NCBI GenBank assembly: GCA_035602605.1
Contig: DATNLZ010000012.1
Coordinates: 1 to 39,685 of the forward strand
Source: DASQHY01 sp035602605
GTDB taxonomy: Bacteria; Acidobacteriota; Terriglobia; Acidiferrales; UBA7541
Direction of reading: 5' to 3'
DNA: 39,685 bases
The first letter of the stretch is position 1, and each line of letters begins with the position of its first letter. Shown in pieces: positions 8,127 to 15,852 of this stretch. The notes beneath the pieces were generated by a model. That model worked only from the letters and a program-made list of their open reading frames with translations. It was not told the DNA's origin and searched no databases. Made by a program: the position numbers and the translations under genes.

Positions 8127-8960
8127 ATGACGCGTATTTCAGGGATCGTGCTTTGCGCATACTTACTGCTGGCCGCGACAGCTTCGCCGCAGGCGCCGAC
8201 AGTCTCCATCAGGCCACACAAGAATTCGAGGACTGTGGACGTAAATATTCGCGGCTACCCACGTGATACTTTCAGAATCGACTTGCCGGAAGTCGTCCAC
8301 AAAGATGACCAATTCCTACTCGGCCCGGAAGCGGGCGGTTTTCAGGACAGCGACGTAAAGTGGTGGCGAGCGGGACCTCGCGCATGGCTAACTACATATA
8401 CCAAGGTTGGTGTCGGCAAATACTCCATTTGGATGGAACCTCATGGAGACGAAATTGAGATGCGGTGGCTTGTGCAGAACCTGAGCCAGGCGGAGTGGCA
8501 GTACGTGGGCGCCACGGCGGACTTTTTCTTCGAGAAGGCACCGGACTTTATTGATCCCAATCTTGAACGGACGTACGTTCGGATCGGTGGAAAGTGGGTG
8601 GCCTTGAAGGCCACCGACCGCAGTGACGGTGTCTGGTCCCAACAATGGTATGTGCCAAAGGGCTATCGCCCCACAAAATTGATGGGAGGTAAACCCCACC
8701 CTAAAAATTCCTTCGGTCTGAGCCTGGATGAACCCGACAACGGCCTCGTGGCCGTTGTCTCGAAGGACGGGCGGATGGTCGTGGGCCAGGCGTTTTCGAA
8801 AGTTCAGTACATATGCCTTAATTCCCCTCATTGCGTCCATCCTGCCGTGCACCTCGGCGACATCCCTGCGGGCAAAGAAGCTTCAGCTCGCGGCAAGTTT
8901 TATTTTGTTACGGGATCTCTCGACGTTCTGTGGCAGCGCTACAGCAGAGACTTTCCCTAG
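8127..8960 (+). CDS. secreted protein of unknown function
   Basis: About 277 residues. Starting at ATG 8127 gives a good signal peptide (MTRISGIVLCAYLLLAATAS, cut near PQA), while earlier in-frame starts would bury it. The mature part reads as beta-rich with many Trp and Tyr: WWRAGPRAWLTTYTKVG, WSQQWYVPKGYRPTK, FGLSLDEPDNGLVAVVSKDG, YICLNSPHCVHPAVHLGDIP. Two Cys in the last motif could form a disulfide. I do not recognise the family; it could be a sugar-binding or metabolic-scaffold beta-sandwich. It lies 188 bp before the RidA-like gene on the same strand, so the two may be co-transcribed. Confidence 0.7.
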   Translation: MTRISGIVLCAYLLLAATASPQAPTVSIRPHKNSRTVDVNIRGYPRDTFRIDLPEVVHKDDQFLLGPEAGGFQDSDVKWWRAGPRAWLTTYTKVGVGKYSIWMEPHGDEIEMRWLVQNLSQAEWQYVGATADFFFEKAPDFIDPNLERTYVRIGGKWVALKATDRSDGVWSQQWYVPKGYRPTKLMGGKPHPKNSFGLSLDEPDNGLVAVVSKDGRMVVGQAFSKVQYICLNSPHCVHPAVHLGDIPAGKEASARGKFYFVTGSLDVLWQRYSRDFP

Positions 8961-9148
8961 GAACCAGGAGTGCTCTCGCTAGCACCGAGCAGTCAACCTG
9001 GGCGCCAGAGACCACGTGAAAATGTTGTCGCGTGGACTTCTAATCAGACGATTCAGAACGGGATAGCGATTCGGAACGAGGAGCAAAAAATGAAGCTAGG
9101 CTTCCTACCAGCCACATCCAGAGTTGTCGGTCAACCGGAGGAGAACGA

Positions 9149-9529
9149 ATGCAGAAGCAGATCGTAAACCCGCGGGCGCTCAGTCCCGCGAATTCCACCT
9201 ACAGCCAAGCGATAAAGGCAGGGGGCTTTCTGTTCGTGTCCGGCCAAATCGGCGTCACGCCTGCCACCGGAAAATTAGTCAGCGACGACATAGCCGAACA
9301 AACACGTCAGGCATTGGAGAACACGCGCGTGGTGCTGGAGTCCGCGGGATCATCCTTGAACAATGTGGTATCCGCCAGCCTTTTTCTCACCGAGTTCGGC
9401 GAGTTGGGGCGAGTCAACGCGGTCTACGCACAGTATTTCCAGACGGGTGGCCCCGCAAAGATGGCCTGTGGGGTAAGTGCACTGTACGGCGGGGCGAAAA
9501 TTGAAATCCAGGTGATTGCCATCGTCTAA
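9149..9529 (+). CDS. RidA/YjgF/UK114-family protein with Lys in place of the key Arg
   Basis: A 126-residue trimeric Rid-fold protein. A strong ribosome site GGAGGAG lies 6 nt before the ATG. Family motifs: YSQAIKAGGFLFVSGQIG, the SASLFLTEFGELGRVNAVY helix, and KIEIQVIAIV at the C terminus. In archetypal RidA, an Arg in a PAR motif (Arg105 in the enteric enzyme) is needed for 2-aminoacrylate/imine deaminase activity. Here the motif is GGPAKMACG, Lys104. It may thus belong to a non-deaminase Rid subgroup or act on another imine or carbamate. Its stop is only 8 bp from the stop of the convergent dipeptidase gene. Neighbouring aminotransferase and dipeptidase genes fit a role in amino-compound catabolism. 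Confidence 0.88.
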   Translation: MQKQIVNPRALSPANSTYSQAIKAGGFLFVSGQIGVTPATGKLVSDDIAEQTRQALENTRVVLESAGSSLNNVVSASLFLTEFGELGRVNAVYAQYFQTGGPAKMACGVSALYGGAKIEIQVIAIV

Positions 9530-9537
9530 GCGGCTGA

Positions 9538-10575
9538 TCAATTGTCCAGTACTTCTCGAAAAAGTCGCAGCAGGTTTCCACCGAGTATTTTGCGAACAGC
9601 CTCATCAGAATACCCGCGCATGACCAACGCGCGAACTAGATTCAAAATGTCGGCAGGGGACTCAAGACCGATAGGAAAGGACAGTTCCGTCTGCTCCGTG
9701 TTGCGCTTGAAATCGGAGGTGTTGGGCAAGTAATCAGGGCCAAGGGCAACGCAATCGATTCCTCCAATATTCACTATTGCGTCGATATGGGCCAGCAGCT
9801 CATCGATGGTTGCCTGCGGACGGAAGCGTCCGGTGATCATATGGGTCATGAAGTGGACGGCGAGAACGCCTCCCCGGTCAGCGACGGCACGGATCTCCTC
9901 TTCCGTGAGCGAAGGAATTCTGTGCGAGATCGACTTCAAAGTCGTGTGGGAATTCAGTACGGGGCGCGACGAGAGTTCTAGCACCTCGCGCATAGCAGGG
10001 CGGGAAATGTGAGTGATGTCGATAATCATGCCCAGGCGATTCATCTCCTGGACAACCTCCCTACCAAAAGCAGTGAGTTCCCGCCCTTCTTTGTCCGACT
10101 CACCCGCCGTAATCTGATTGTTGAAAGCCCACGACAACATAATGTGCCGCACGCCGAGATCGTAAAGAGATGGCAAATTGCTGAGCGTGTGCTCGACGAT
10201 CTTACCGCCTTCTGCGCCTAGGAGCACCCCCACCCGGGATTCGCGCTTGGCGCGAAGCACATCCGCAGAATTGCGGATCAACATCAGGTTAGGATTGCTG
10301 TCAACTGCAGCAAGAACCTGGAGGTAGACCTCACGTGATTCCGAGAACCAGCCTTCAATCTGCGGAATCGACCGATGATACTCATCCGTCGTAGACGCGT
10401 AAATGCGAGCATCAACCACGGTCATAAGGATTCTGCCGGTGATCCCGCCGCGAACAAATTCCTCCACTCCCGCAGGGGGCAACCAGTGGTCGTGAGCGAA
10501 CAAGATGAAAGATTCTTTGTGTAGCTGGCAGGCGCGCTCCTCCTGCTGTACATCCAGCATCATGCTTGGTCGCAT
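9538..10575 (-). CDS. M19 (renal/membrane-type) dipeptidase family protein
   Basis: 345 residues, a metal-dependent TIM-barrel hydrolase of peptidase family M19, which cleaves dipeptides including L-D or modified ones. Visible: AHDHWLPP at 27-34 where most members have HxD; the bridging Glu in LLGAEGG; LYDLGVRHIMLSW; DITHISRPAMREVLELS and PVLNSHTTLKSISHRIPSL, which carry the later His ligands; and LGPDYLPNTSD near the C terminus. The first ligand pair reads His-Asp-His, so one ligand may differ from the norm. No signal peptide or GPI-like anchor, so cytosolic. It is divergent from the MFS gene and shares the ~100-bp region holding operator B, implying uptake followed by hydrolysis of the same compound. 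Confidence 0.87.
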   Translation of the reverse strand: MRPSMMLDVQQEERACQLHKESFILFAHDHWLPPAGVEEFVRGGITGRILMTVVDARIYASTTDEYHRSIPQIEGWFSESREVYLQVLAAVDSNPNLMLIRNSADVLRAKRESRVGVLLGAEGGKIVEHTLSNLPSLYDLGVRHIMLSWAFNNQITAGESDKEGRELTAFGREVVQEMNRLGMIIDITHISRPAMREVLELSSRPVLNSHTTLKSISHRIPSLTEEEIRAVADRGGVLAVHFMTHMITGRFRPQATIDELLAHIDAIVNIGGIDCVALGPDYLPNTSDFKRNTEQTELSFPIGLESPADILNLVRALVMRGYSDEAVRKILGGNLLRLFREVLDN

Positions 10576-10608
10576 TTACTTGGCTCCGTGCTGAGGGCGC
10601 AAAATCGC

Positions 10609-10656
10609 TTGATGCAGATCTCCGCCATGTGTTATAAACCTGGATCCAGTATCCCA
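10609..10656 (+). promoter_or_regulatory. promoter with cluster operator (site B)
   Basis: TTGATG (10609-10614), 18 nt, TATAAA (10633-10638), then CTGGATCCAG (10640-10649) and TATCCCA. The palindrome would cover the transcription start of the MFS gene and lies 65 bp from the divergent dipeptidase start, so one site could control both. Confidence 0.75.
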
Positions 10657-10676
10657 TACGGAAACCACGAAAGCAA

Positions 10677-11990
10677 GTGGCGAACAGCGATTCGGCCGGG
10701 GAACATTTGAAACAAACAGAGAACAGCGGGGGACGGGTGCGTTGGCTGATTGCGGCATTGTTGTTCGGCGAAACCGTCCTCAACTACCTGGACCTGCAGA
10801 CGCTGTCGGTGGTTGCTCCCGAACTCACCAAGGCCATCGGTCTGACAAACGTACAGTATTCGCACATCGCCGAGGCATTTCAGATCGCCTATTTGTTTTC
10901 GTTTGTGGTGGGTGGTTGGATCATTGACAAACTTGGCGTTCGGCTCGGATTATTTCTTTCCATCGTTTGGTGGTCGCTCGCAGCAGCGGCGCACGGGTTC
11001 GCCCACTCGGCGCACGACTTTGTAATCTTTCGCGTGCTGCTGGGCATCGGATACCCGGGTGCTTACATGGCAGCTGCGAAGGCCGCCTCGGAGTGGTTTC
11101 CGCCGCAAGAACGTGGTTTTGTAACTGGCATATACAGCGGAGGGGCGACGGTCGGCGCCACTGTCGCCCCTCCACTGATTGCATGGCTAACGCTGGCCTA
11201 CAGCTGGCGCGACGCATTTTTCGTTACGGGCGCGGCAGGATTGTTGTATGCCATCGTGTGGGTGCTGGTTTATCGGCAGCCATCGGAGCATCCATGGCTG
11301 CGGCAAGCCGAAAAACAGTACATCCTGTCCAACCGCCAAGACGATAAGACCCGAACTCCACCTCTAAACGAGATTCTTCCCTATTTGTTCCGCAATCGTT
11401 ATTTCTGGGCAGTCGTGTTCGGGCGTATGATCGGCGACACACCCTGGATCTTCTACGTATTATGGATTCCCAAGTACCTGAGCGAGAGTAAGGGCCTCGA
11501 CCTGCGCGCGATCGGTTACATTGCGTGGATTCCGTTTTTGTTCTCCGATATCGGAAGCTTAGCGGGTGGCTGGCTCTCTGGATGGTACATCCGTCATGGT
11601 CAAGAAGCGGTGCACGCGCGCTTGCGAGTCATGCGTGCCTGTGCGGCGGTCTCTTCTTTCACTTTTGCAATTTACTTCGTGCATTCCGTTGCAGGTGTCG
11701 TAGCGTTAATGTCCGTCATGATGCTGTGTGTGATGGGATGGATGATCAACCTCAGCACTGTGCCGGTAGATGCGTTCCCTCAGGAAGTAGTAGGAACCGC
11801 CGTGGGACTTACAACCGCCGGAGCGATCATCGGGCAACTGGCGTTCACATTCGCAATCGGTCACATCGTAGAGGCATATTCGTTCGGACCACTGTTCTTC
11901 ATCATGTCAGCGCTTGCTCCGATTTCGTATGGCGTGATCCGCCTGATCCTACGCAAAACACCGGACTTCGCCTCATCCCCGGCAGATTGA
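10677..11990 (+). CDS. MFS transporter, anion:cation symporter (hexuronate/ExuT-like) family
   Basis: A 437-residue inner-membrane carrier with about 12 hydrophobic segments. ACS-family signatures: NYLDLQTLSVVAPEL in helix 1, GWIIDKLGVRLGLFLSIVWW in the loop 2-3 region, FRVLLGIGYPGAYMAAAKA in helix 4, and WFPPQERGFVTGIYSGGATV after it. These resemble hexuronate, galactonate and related sugar-acid proton symporters. The GTG at 10677 starts the annotated frame; a TTG at 10707 preceded by GGGGAA is an alternative. It is transcribed from site B. It would import the sugar acid or conjugate released outside; the actual substrate is unknown. Confidence 0.88.
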   Translation: MANSDSAGEHLKQTENSGGRVRWLIAALLFGETVLNYLDLQTLSVVAPELTKAIGLTNVQYSHIAEAFQIAYLFSFVVGGWIIDKLGVRLGLFLSIVWWSLAAAAHGFAHSAHDFVIFRVLLGIGYPGAYMAAAKAASEWFPPQERGFVTGIYSGGATVGATVAPPLIAWLTLAYSWRDAFFVTGAAGLLYAIVWVLVYRQPSEHPWLRQAEKQYILSNRQDDKTRTPPLNEILPYLFRNRYFWAVVFGRMIGDTPWIFYVLWIPKYLSESKGLDLRAIGYIAWIPFLFSDIGSLAGGWLSGWYIRHGQEAVHARLRVMRACAAVSSFTFAIYFVHSVAGVVALMSVMMLCVMGWMINLSTVPVDAFPQEVVGTAVGLTTAGAIIGQLAFTFAIGHIVEAYSFGPLFFIMSALAPISYGVIRLILRKTPDFASSPAD

Positions 11991-12370
11991 ATCGAACCGG
12001 ATGATTAGAGCGTCTACCGCAGAGCTGCAAGCGGGGTCTGCAGCAGGCTGATGTTCCTTTCTGTTCCTGCGCGCGGATAACGGCCGTCCGTGTTTAGCTT
12101 GAGGGTGTGCCGCTGTCTGCCGATTTCCGCATGACCGAGAGCGACAACATCCAATTCCAGTGTCGCCTGGGACGGCGCATTCGCATTATGTACGCCTGTC
12201 CCACCGCCGAACGCGCATGCCGTTGAACTTCGTTCCGTGCCGCCGCCGGGACTGTGGAAAAGTCGGAAACGCGCAAAAAAAAAACCAAAACGGTGGTCGC
12301 AACCTTCAGGAGTCGATAGTGAATTCCTCGTCGCGAACGGCGGAATACGACGACCGACCTTGCCATCTCT
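11991..12370 (+). other. gene-free stretch between convergent genes
   Basis: 380 bp between the MFS stop and the aminotransferase stop. It contains a 10-base A run near 12276-12286. A minus-strand frame without a start is open from about 12275 down to a stop at 12014, about 85 codons, with a Gly-rich then charged composition. It could be a relic, but I recognise no family. No convincing terminator hairpin with a U tract is seen. Confidence 0.4.
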
Positions 12371-13567
12371 TTATCTTAACGGCTCGGCCCGCGACAGCGC
12401 CGCCTTCTGTAAAGCATCGACGAGTTGGCTTACCGCCTGTTCGGTGCCGCCAAAAGGGATACGCACATGGTCAACATGGCTGAAGCAGGTTCCCGGGACT
12501 GCTGGGACTCCGAACTGCTCGAGCAATAGACGTGCGAATTCGCCGCGCTCGGCATCGACGCGTGAAACATCGAGAAACAAGAAGGGTCCGCCCTGCGGAC
12601 GGAAGGCTGAGAACGGCTTGAGATCCCGAATGCCGTTGAAAAGCTGATTCCGACGCGCCTCGAACTGCCGTGAAATAGCCACCAACCAGTCGTCTGGATG
12701 CTGCAATACGGCCAACGCAACCCTTTGGTTAATATAGGGACAATGCAGTAAGGTCCATTCCAGCACCTTACGGAAGGAAGAAATCAGGGCTCGGTCGGCA
12801 ACGAGGTAGCCCACTCGCCAGGTTGGAAGGGCGTAACTCTTCGTGAAGCTTTTCACCAGCACCGTGCGCCTGCGGCCCTCGGGATAGTCGAACGGGCTCA
12901 CGTGCGGAAGTCCGTCATATACCATCCGGTCGTACGACTCGTCGGATAGCAAGAGAAGATCAAACTCCTCGGCCACTGCGATGAATTGCTCCACGTCTTC
13001 GCGCGAGTATACGTACCCAGTGGGATTTACCGGTGAACTCATCACCAATATCTTTGTGGCCGGCGACACACTCCTCCGAATTTTGTCGAAATCCAAGTGG
13101 TATCCGTTGTGCTCCTCCGTGCGAACTTCAACGACGCGCGCACCGGTTAGCGTTACGAGGCCCCCGAAAAAATAACAGGGGCTGATCAGCAAAACTTCAT
13201 CCGCAGGTTGCAGAAGGGCCGTCATCACCACGTGTAATGCATGCATAGCGCCGCTGGTGATCAGGATTTCGCGTAGCGGATCGGGCCTGACGCCGTTTCG
13301 CTCCATCAAGACGTCAGCGAGAGCTTCGCGTAACTCGGGCAATCCGTTCGACGGCGGAAATTCCGTGGAGCACGCCGCCTCTCGCGCCACTTCGCAGATT
13401 TCAGCCGGCAGACCAACGACAGGATATCCATAGACCGGAATCACAGATCGGCCCTTATGTCGCAAGTCTTCAATGCTCAGTTCCAGTTCGCGACTACCAA
13501 CCGCCTCCATGCGTTCGACAAGCGGATTAATGAACTGCCGTTGGGACTCACTCTGATCCGATTGCAC
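12371..13567 (-). CDS. PLP-dependent class I/II aminotransferase
   Basis: 398 residues, fold type I, cytosolic. It moves an amino group between an amino acid (or amino-like substrate) and a 2-oxo acid. Key features: NGLPELREAL at about 74-83, NPTGYVYSRED (Asn181), the PLP-contacting Asp209 in LLLSDESYD, and the Schiff-base lysine Lys243 in KSFTKSYALPTWRVGYL, followed by the phosphate-binding Arg251. An Arg near the C terminus (VRIPFGGTE) fits the substrate-carboxylate site. Best resemblance is to aspartate/alanine-type aminotransferases; specificity cannot be read. It is downstream of the isochorismatase-like gene on the same strand, 345 bp away, with its own weak promoter and operator variant (13588-13616). 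Confidence 0.88.
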   Translation of the reverse strand: MQSDQSESQRQFINPLVERMEAVGSRELELSIEDLRHKGRSVIPVYGYPVVGLPAEICEVAREAACSTEFPPSNGLPELREALADVLMERNGVRPDPLREILITSGAMHALHVVMTALLQPADEVLLISPCYFFGGLVTLTGARVVEVRTEEHNGYHLDFDKIRRSVSPATKILVMSSPVNPTGYVYSREDVEQFIAVAEEFDLLLLSDESYDRMVYDGLPHVSPFDYPEGRRRTVLVKSFTKSYALPTWRVGYLVADRALISSFRKVLEWTLLHCPYINQRVALAVLQHPDDWLVAISRQFEARRNQLFNGIRDLKPFSAFRPQGGPFLFLDVSRVDAERGEFARLLLEQFGVPAVPGTCFSHVDHVRIPFGGTEQAVSQLVDALQKAALSRAEPLR

Positions 13568-13587
13568 GGCCCCACCTCTCGTAGATG

Positions 13588-13616
13588 TTAGGATTCAGGA
13601 TCTCGAAAGAAGTCAA
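13588..13616 (-). promoter_or_regulatory. weak promoter with degenerate cluster operator (site G)
   Basis: Read on the minus strand: TTGACT (13616-13611), then in the spacer AGATCCTGAATCC. This matches GGATCCAGTATCC of sites A, B and F at 10 of 13 positions. The -10 box is poor. It lies about 20-50 bp before the aminotransferase start. Confidence 0.35.
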
Positions 13617-13700
13617 GTTCTCTGCGTTGTGCGACTCCCCCCAGCGAGCCAGTACGCTAAGGGCGAAAAACTACTTTGGTGAGCCCAGATTGCCGACTGG

Positions 13701-13913
13701 TTACAACCGGCGCAGGTTTAGTGGTGGCCGGTCGGCGGCCATTGACATCAGCGACGGCCAACAGTTCGCAGCTGCCGCGAGATAGGCCCTTAACGGCTTC
13801 CTCGCCGTGGGCCGGAGCGCTTCACCAACACAGGAAATACGCTCGTCCGTGCGCACTCTCACCAGCAGAAGGTTGGGCGATTCGGTTCTATCGTGAGCGT
13901 CTGTAATCCTCAT
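13701..13913 (-). pseudogene. N-terminal relic of an enolase-superfamily (mandelate racemase/sugar-acid dehydratase-like) enzyme
   Basis: The frame begins MRITDAHDRTESPNLLLVRV and continues with RTDERISCVGEA, the usual N-terminal capping-domain pattern of mandelate racemase and sugar-acid dehydratases (M-I-D...LLV.V.TDEGI.G.GEA). After about 50 residues it loses resemblance and stops at 13701; the catalytic barrel is absent. The ATG overlaps the TAA of the upstream isochorismatase-like gene by one base (TAATG), a typical translational coupling. This suggests a formerly functional operon member that was deleted. The inference rests on a short match. Confidence 0.5.
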
Positions 13914-14605
13914 TAGGCCGCACCCTTGCTCCGGACGGGAATCTGTAGATCGGCGCTGCTCTTCACCACCCCAAAATTCATATGCATTGTGCGCAACGCA
14001 CTAACGTGTGCTTCCTCCGAGAACGCCGCACAGCAGTCCTCTAAGACGAATGCTTTGTAGGACAGGTCAACGGCAGTGCGCACCGCCGCTTCGACGCAGT
14101 TATTGGTTACCACCCCGGCAACGACGAGATATTCCCGTCTCAAATTTCGAAGGATCTGATCGAGATTGGTCGACAGGAATACATTCTGAGTCGTCTTATT
14201 CAGTACAATATCGCCCGGTTGCGGCGCAATGTCGTCGAGGATGTCGGCCTCCCGTGAAGATTCGGGCACCGCGAGGCCCCAACCACGGTAACGCAGGCAG
14301 AAATCGCTGCCGTCGCCTTTCGGCGAAACTACGCGACAGTAAATTACTTGTGAACCGGCGTTCCGAAAGCGCGGAATGATGTTCTGCAGACGTGGAACGA
14401 CTTCGTTCTCCAGACGGCCGTAGTAGTAATCGATGACATCGGCCATCCCCAGTTCTTGTGCTCGCTTGCCGTACCCAAAGTCACGGTGCACCTGCAGGTA
14501 ATGCATGTCGATGATCAGTAGGGCGGATTTTTCGATTTCGAGTTCAAACGCCGGAAGTACACCAACGATGCGCTGAAAATCTGTTATCCCCAATTTGAAG
14601 ACCAT
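13913..14605 (-). CDS. isochorismatase-like cysteine hydrolase
   Basis: 230 residues of the isochorismatase/nicotinamidase/N-carbamoylsarcosine-amidase fold. The Asp-Lys-Cys triad is present: Asp33 in LLIIDMHYL, Lys137 in VLNKTTQNVF, and Cys170 in GVVTNNCVEAAVRTA, preceded by the usual cis-peptide Val-Val-Thr. With a nucleophilic Cys, an amide- or ureide-cleaving role is more likely than true isochorismatase. The start ATG has AGAGGA 5 nt upstream. It lies 18 bp after the SDR stop, so the two form an operon. The frame once continued, with overlapping codons, into the dehydratase-like relic. Cytosolic, no signal. Confidence 0.85.
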   Translation of the reverse strand: MVFKLGITDFQRIVGVLPAFELEIEKSALLIIDMHYLQVHRDFGYGKRAQELGMADVIDYYYGRLENEVVPRLQNIIPRFRNAGSQVIYCRVVSPKGDGSDFCLRYRGWGLAVPESSREADILDDIAPQPGDIVLNKTTQNVFLSTNLDQILRNLRREYLVVAGVVTNNCVEAAVRTAVDLSYKAFVLEDCCAAFSEEAHVSALRTMHMNFGVVKSSADLQIPVRSKGAA

Positions 14606-14623
14606 AATTCCTCTTTTTTCTTT

Positions 14624-15400
14624 TTATGCCTGCGCTGTCCTTCCCCCATCAACGATGAGGGTTATTCCGGTCACATAGCGCGCCTCGTCAGACGCCAAAA
14701 ACACGACCGCAGACGCCACGTCGGCAGGAACACCTGGCGCTTGCAGCGGTGTCAAGGAAGCAATGATGTCGAGATACTTCGCACGATCTTCGATGAAGAC
14801 GTCATTGCCAGGGGTGTCAATCGCTCCCGGACAGACGGCATTTGCCCGGATGTGCTGACGGCCATAATCGAGCGCCAGAGACTTCGTGAGAGCAATCAAT
14901 CCCGCCTTGGACACCGTGTAGGCAGCGAATTCGGGAAACGCTTCAATGCCCCCGATCGACGCGATGTTGACGATCGAGCCGCCGCCGCGTCGAATCAGCT
15001 GCGGGATGGCCGCCTTACACAGGAGATAAGCACTCTTAAGATTCACATCAAGGGTCTTATCCCAAACCTCTTCGGGAGTGTCGCCGATAGCCTTCTTGTT
15101 CATCCAGCCATACAGACCGGCATTATTCACCAGGATGTCGAGACCGCCAAAGCGTTCAATTGTGCTCGGGATGACGCCCTCTACCTGAGCCATATCGCTG
15201 AGGTCAACTCGGAGAAACTCGCCTTTCCCGCCTTGCTGTCGTACCTTCTCTACAACCTGCAATCCCCTGTCTTGGATATCGACTACGACGACGCATGCGC
15301 CTTCGCACGTAAACCGCAGCGCAATTGCTTCTCCAATGCCTGAAGCCGCGCCGGTCACGATCGCGATTTTCCCTTTTAATCGTCGCTGCTGGTCCATCAT
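14624..15400 (-). CDS. short-chain dehydrogenase/reductase (SDR)
   Basis: A classical SDR of about 258 residues. Motifs in order: IVTGAASGIGEAIA (cofactor site), VVVDIQD (acidic end of beta2, favouring NAD), ILVNNAGLYG, then the catalytic Ser-Tyr-Lys in NIASIGGIEAFPEFAAYTVS followed by KAG, and CPGAIDTPGN. The C terminus TGITLIVDGGRTAQA is standard. I prefer ATG 15400 (MMDQQRRLKGK), next to AAGG. The frame is open to 15520, but the extra 40 residues are Gly- and Tyr-rich and unlike the family. Probably oxidises a sugar, polyol or hydroxy-acid intermediate, as in gluconate/ketogluconate dehydrogenases. It leads the operon with the isochorismatase-like gene. Confidence 0.86.
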   Translation of the reverse strand: MMDQQRRLKGKIAIVTGAASGIGEAIALRFTCEGACVVVVDIQDRGLQVVEKVRQQGGKGEFLRVDLSDMAQVEGVIPSTIERFGGLDILVNNAGLYGWMNKKAIGDTPEEVWDKTLDVNLKSAYLLCKAAIPQLIRRGGGSIVNIASIGGIEAFPEFAAYTVSKAGLIALTKSLALDYGRQHIRANAVCPGAIDTPGNDVFIEDRAKYLDIIASLTPLQAPGVPADVASAVVFLASDEARYVTGITLIVDGGRTAQA

Positions 15401-15852
15401 CGAACCTTGTACTTTGAAGTCGCTCAAAAGTCCAAGATCTTCGAGTTCGTAGTACTGATGATCGGAGTGGTCACCACCACCTCCACCCGGTCCGTAAACA
15501 GATAGGTTGCGGGTAGCCAACCAGACGAGCGTCAGCCCAACCGCCGATGTACTTAGGAACTAACTCGGCCACCAACACTCGTCCGGGAGCAGCCTGGAGA
15601 TGCATGAACAAGTCCGCTACGCCAGTATGTTGCATCATTCGCGAACGCCGCGCGTGTCGGCCAGTTACGTTATTAGATTAGAGGCTTGCATAACCCCATT
15701 CCAGGTCAATGGAATCAATGCCTCAAGGGGGGTATGCAATACGTTCTAGTGACAAAGCCACCCATAAGCCCCAGGTAGCGCGCCTTACGTGCAGCAGCGT
15801 GGTTGATCATACGTGGTCCTCTACGTGTTCTTATAAGGCTATGGGCAACAAA
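15401..15852 (-). other. intergenic region upstream of the SDR operon
   Basis: About 450 bp between the SDR start and the TonB-receptor stop. It should hold the SDR promoter, but no CTGGATCCAG palindrome is present. Seen: an inverted repeat ATTCCA-6-TGGAAT at about 15700, and three ACGTG repeats between 15785 and 15830. A 55-codon minus frame at 15471-15638 is not convincing. Confidence 0.35.

Noticed and set aside
12014..12275. 85-codon startless minus frame between MFS and aminotransferase genes
   Set aside because: Composition is gene-like but no family or start can be shown; kept only as a note in the gene-free stretch.
15471..15638. 55-codon minus-strand frame upstream of the SDR
   Set aside because: No ribosome site, no recognised motif, and shorter than random frames seen elsewhere in this GC-rich sequence.
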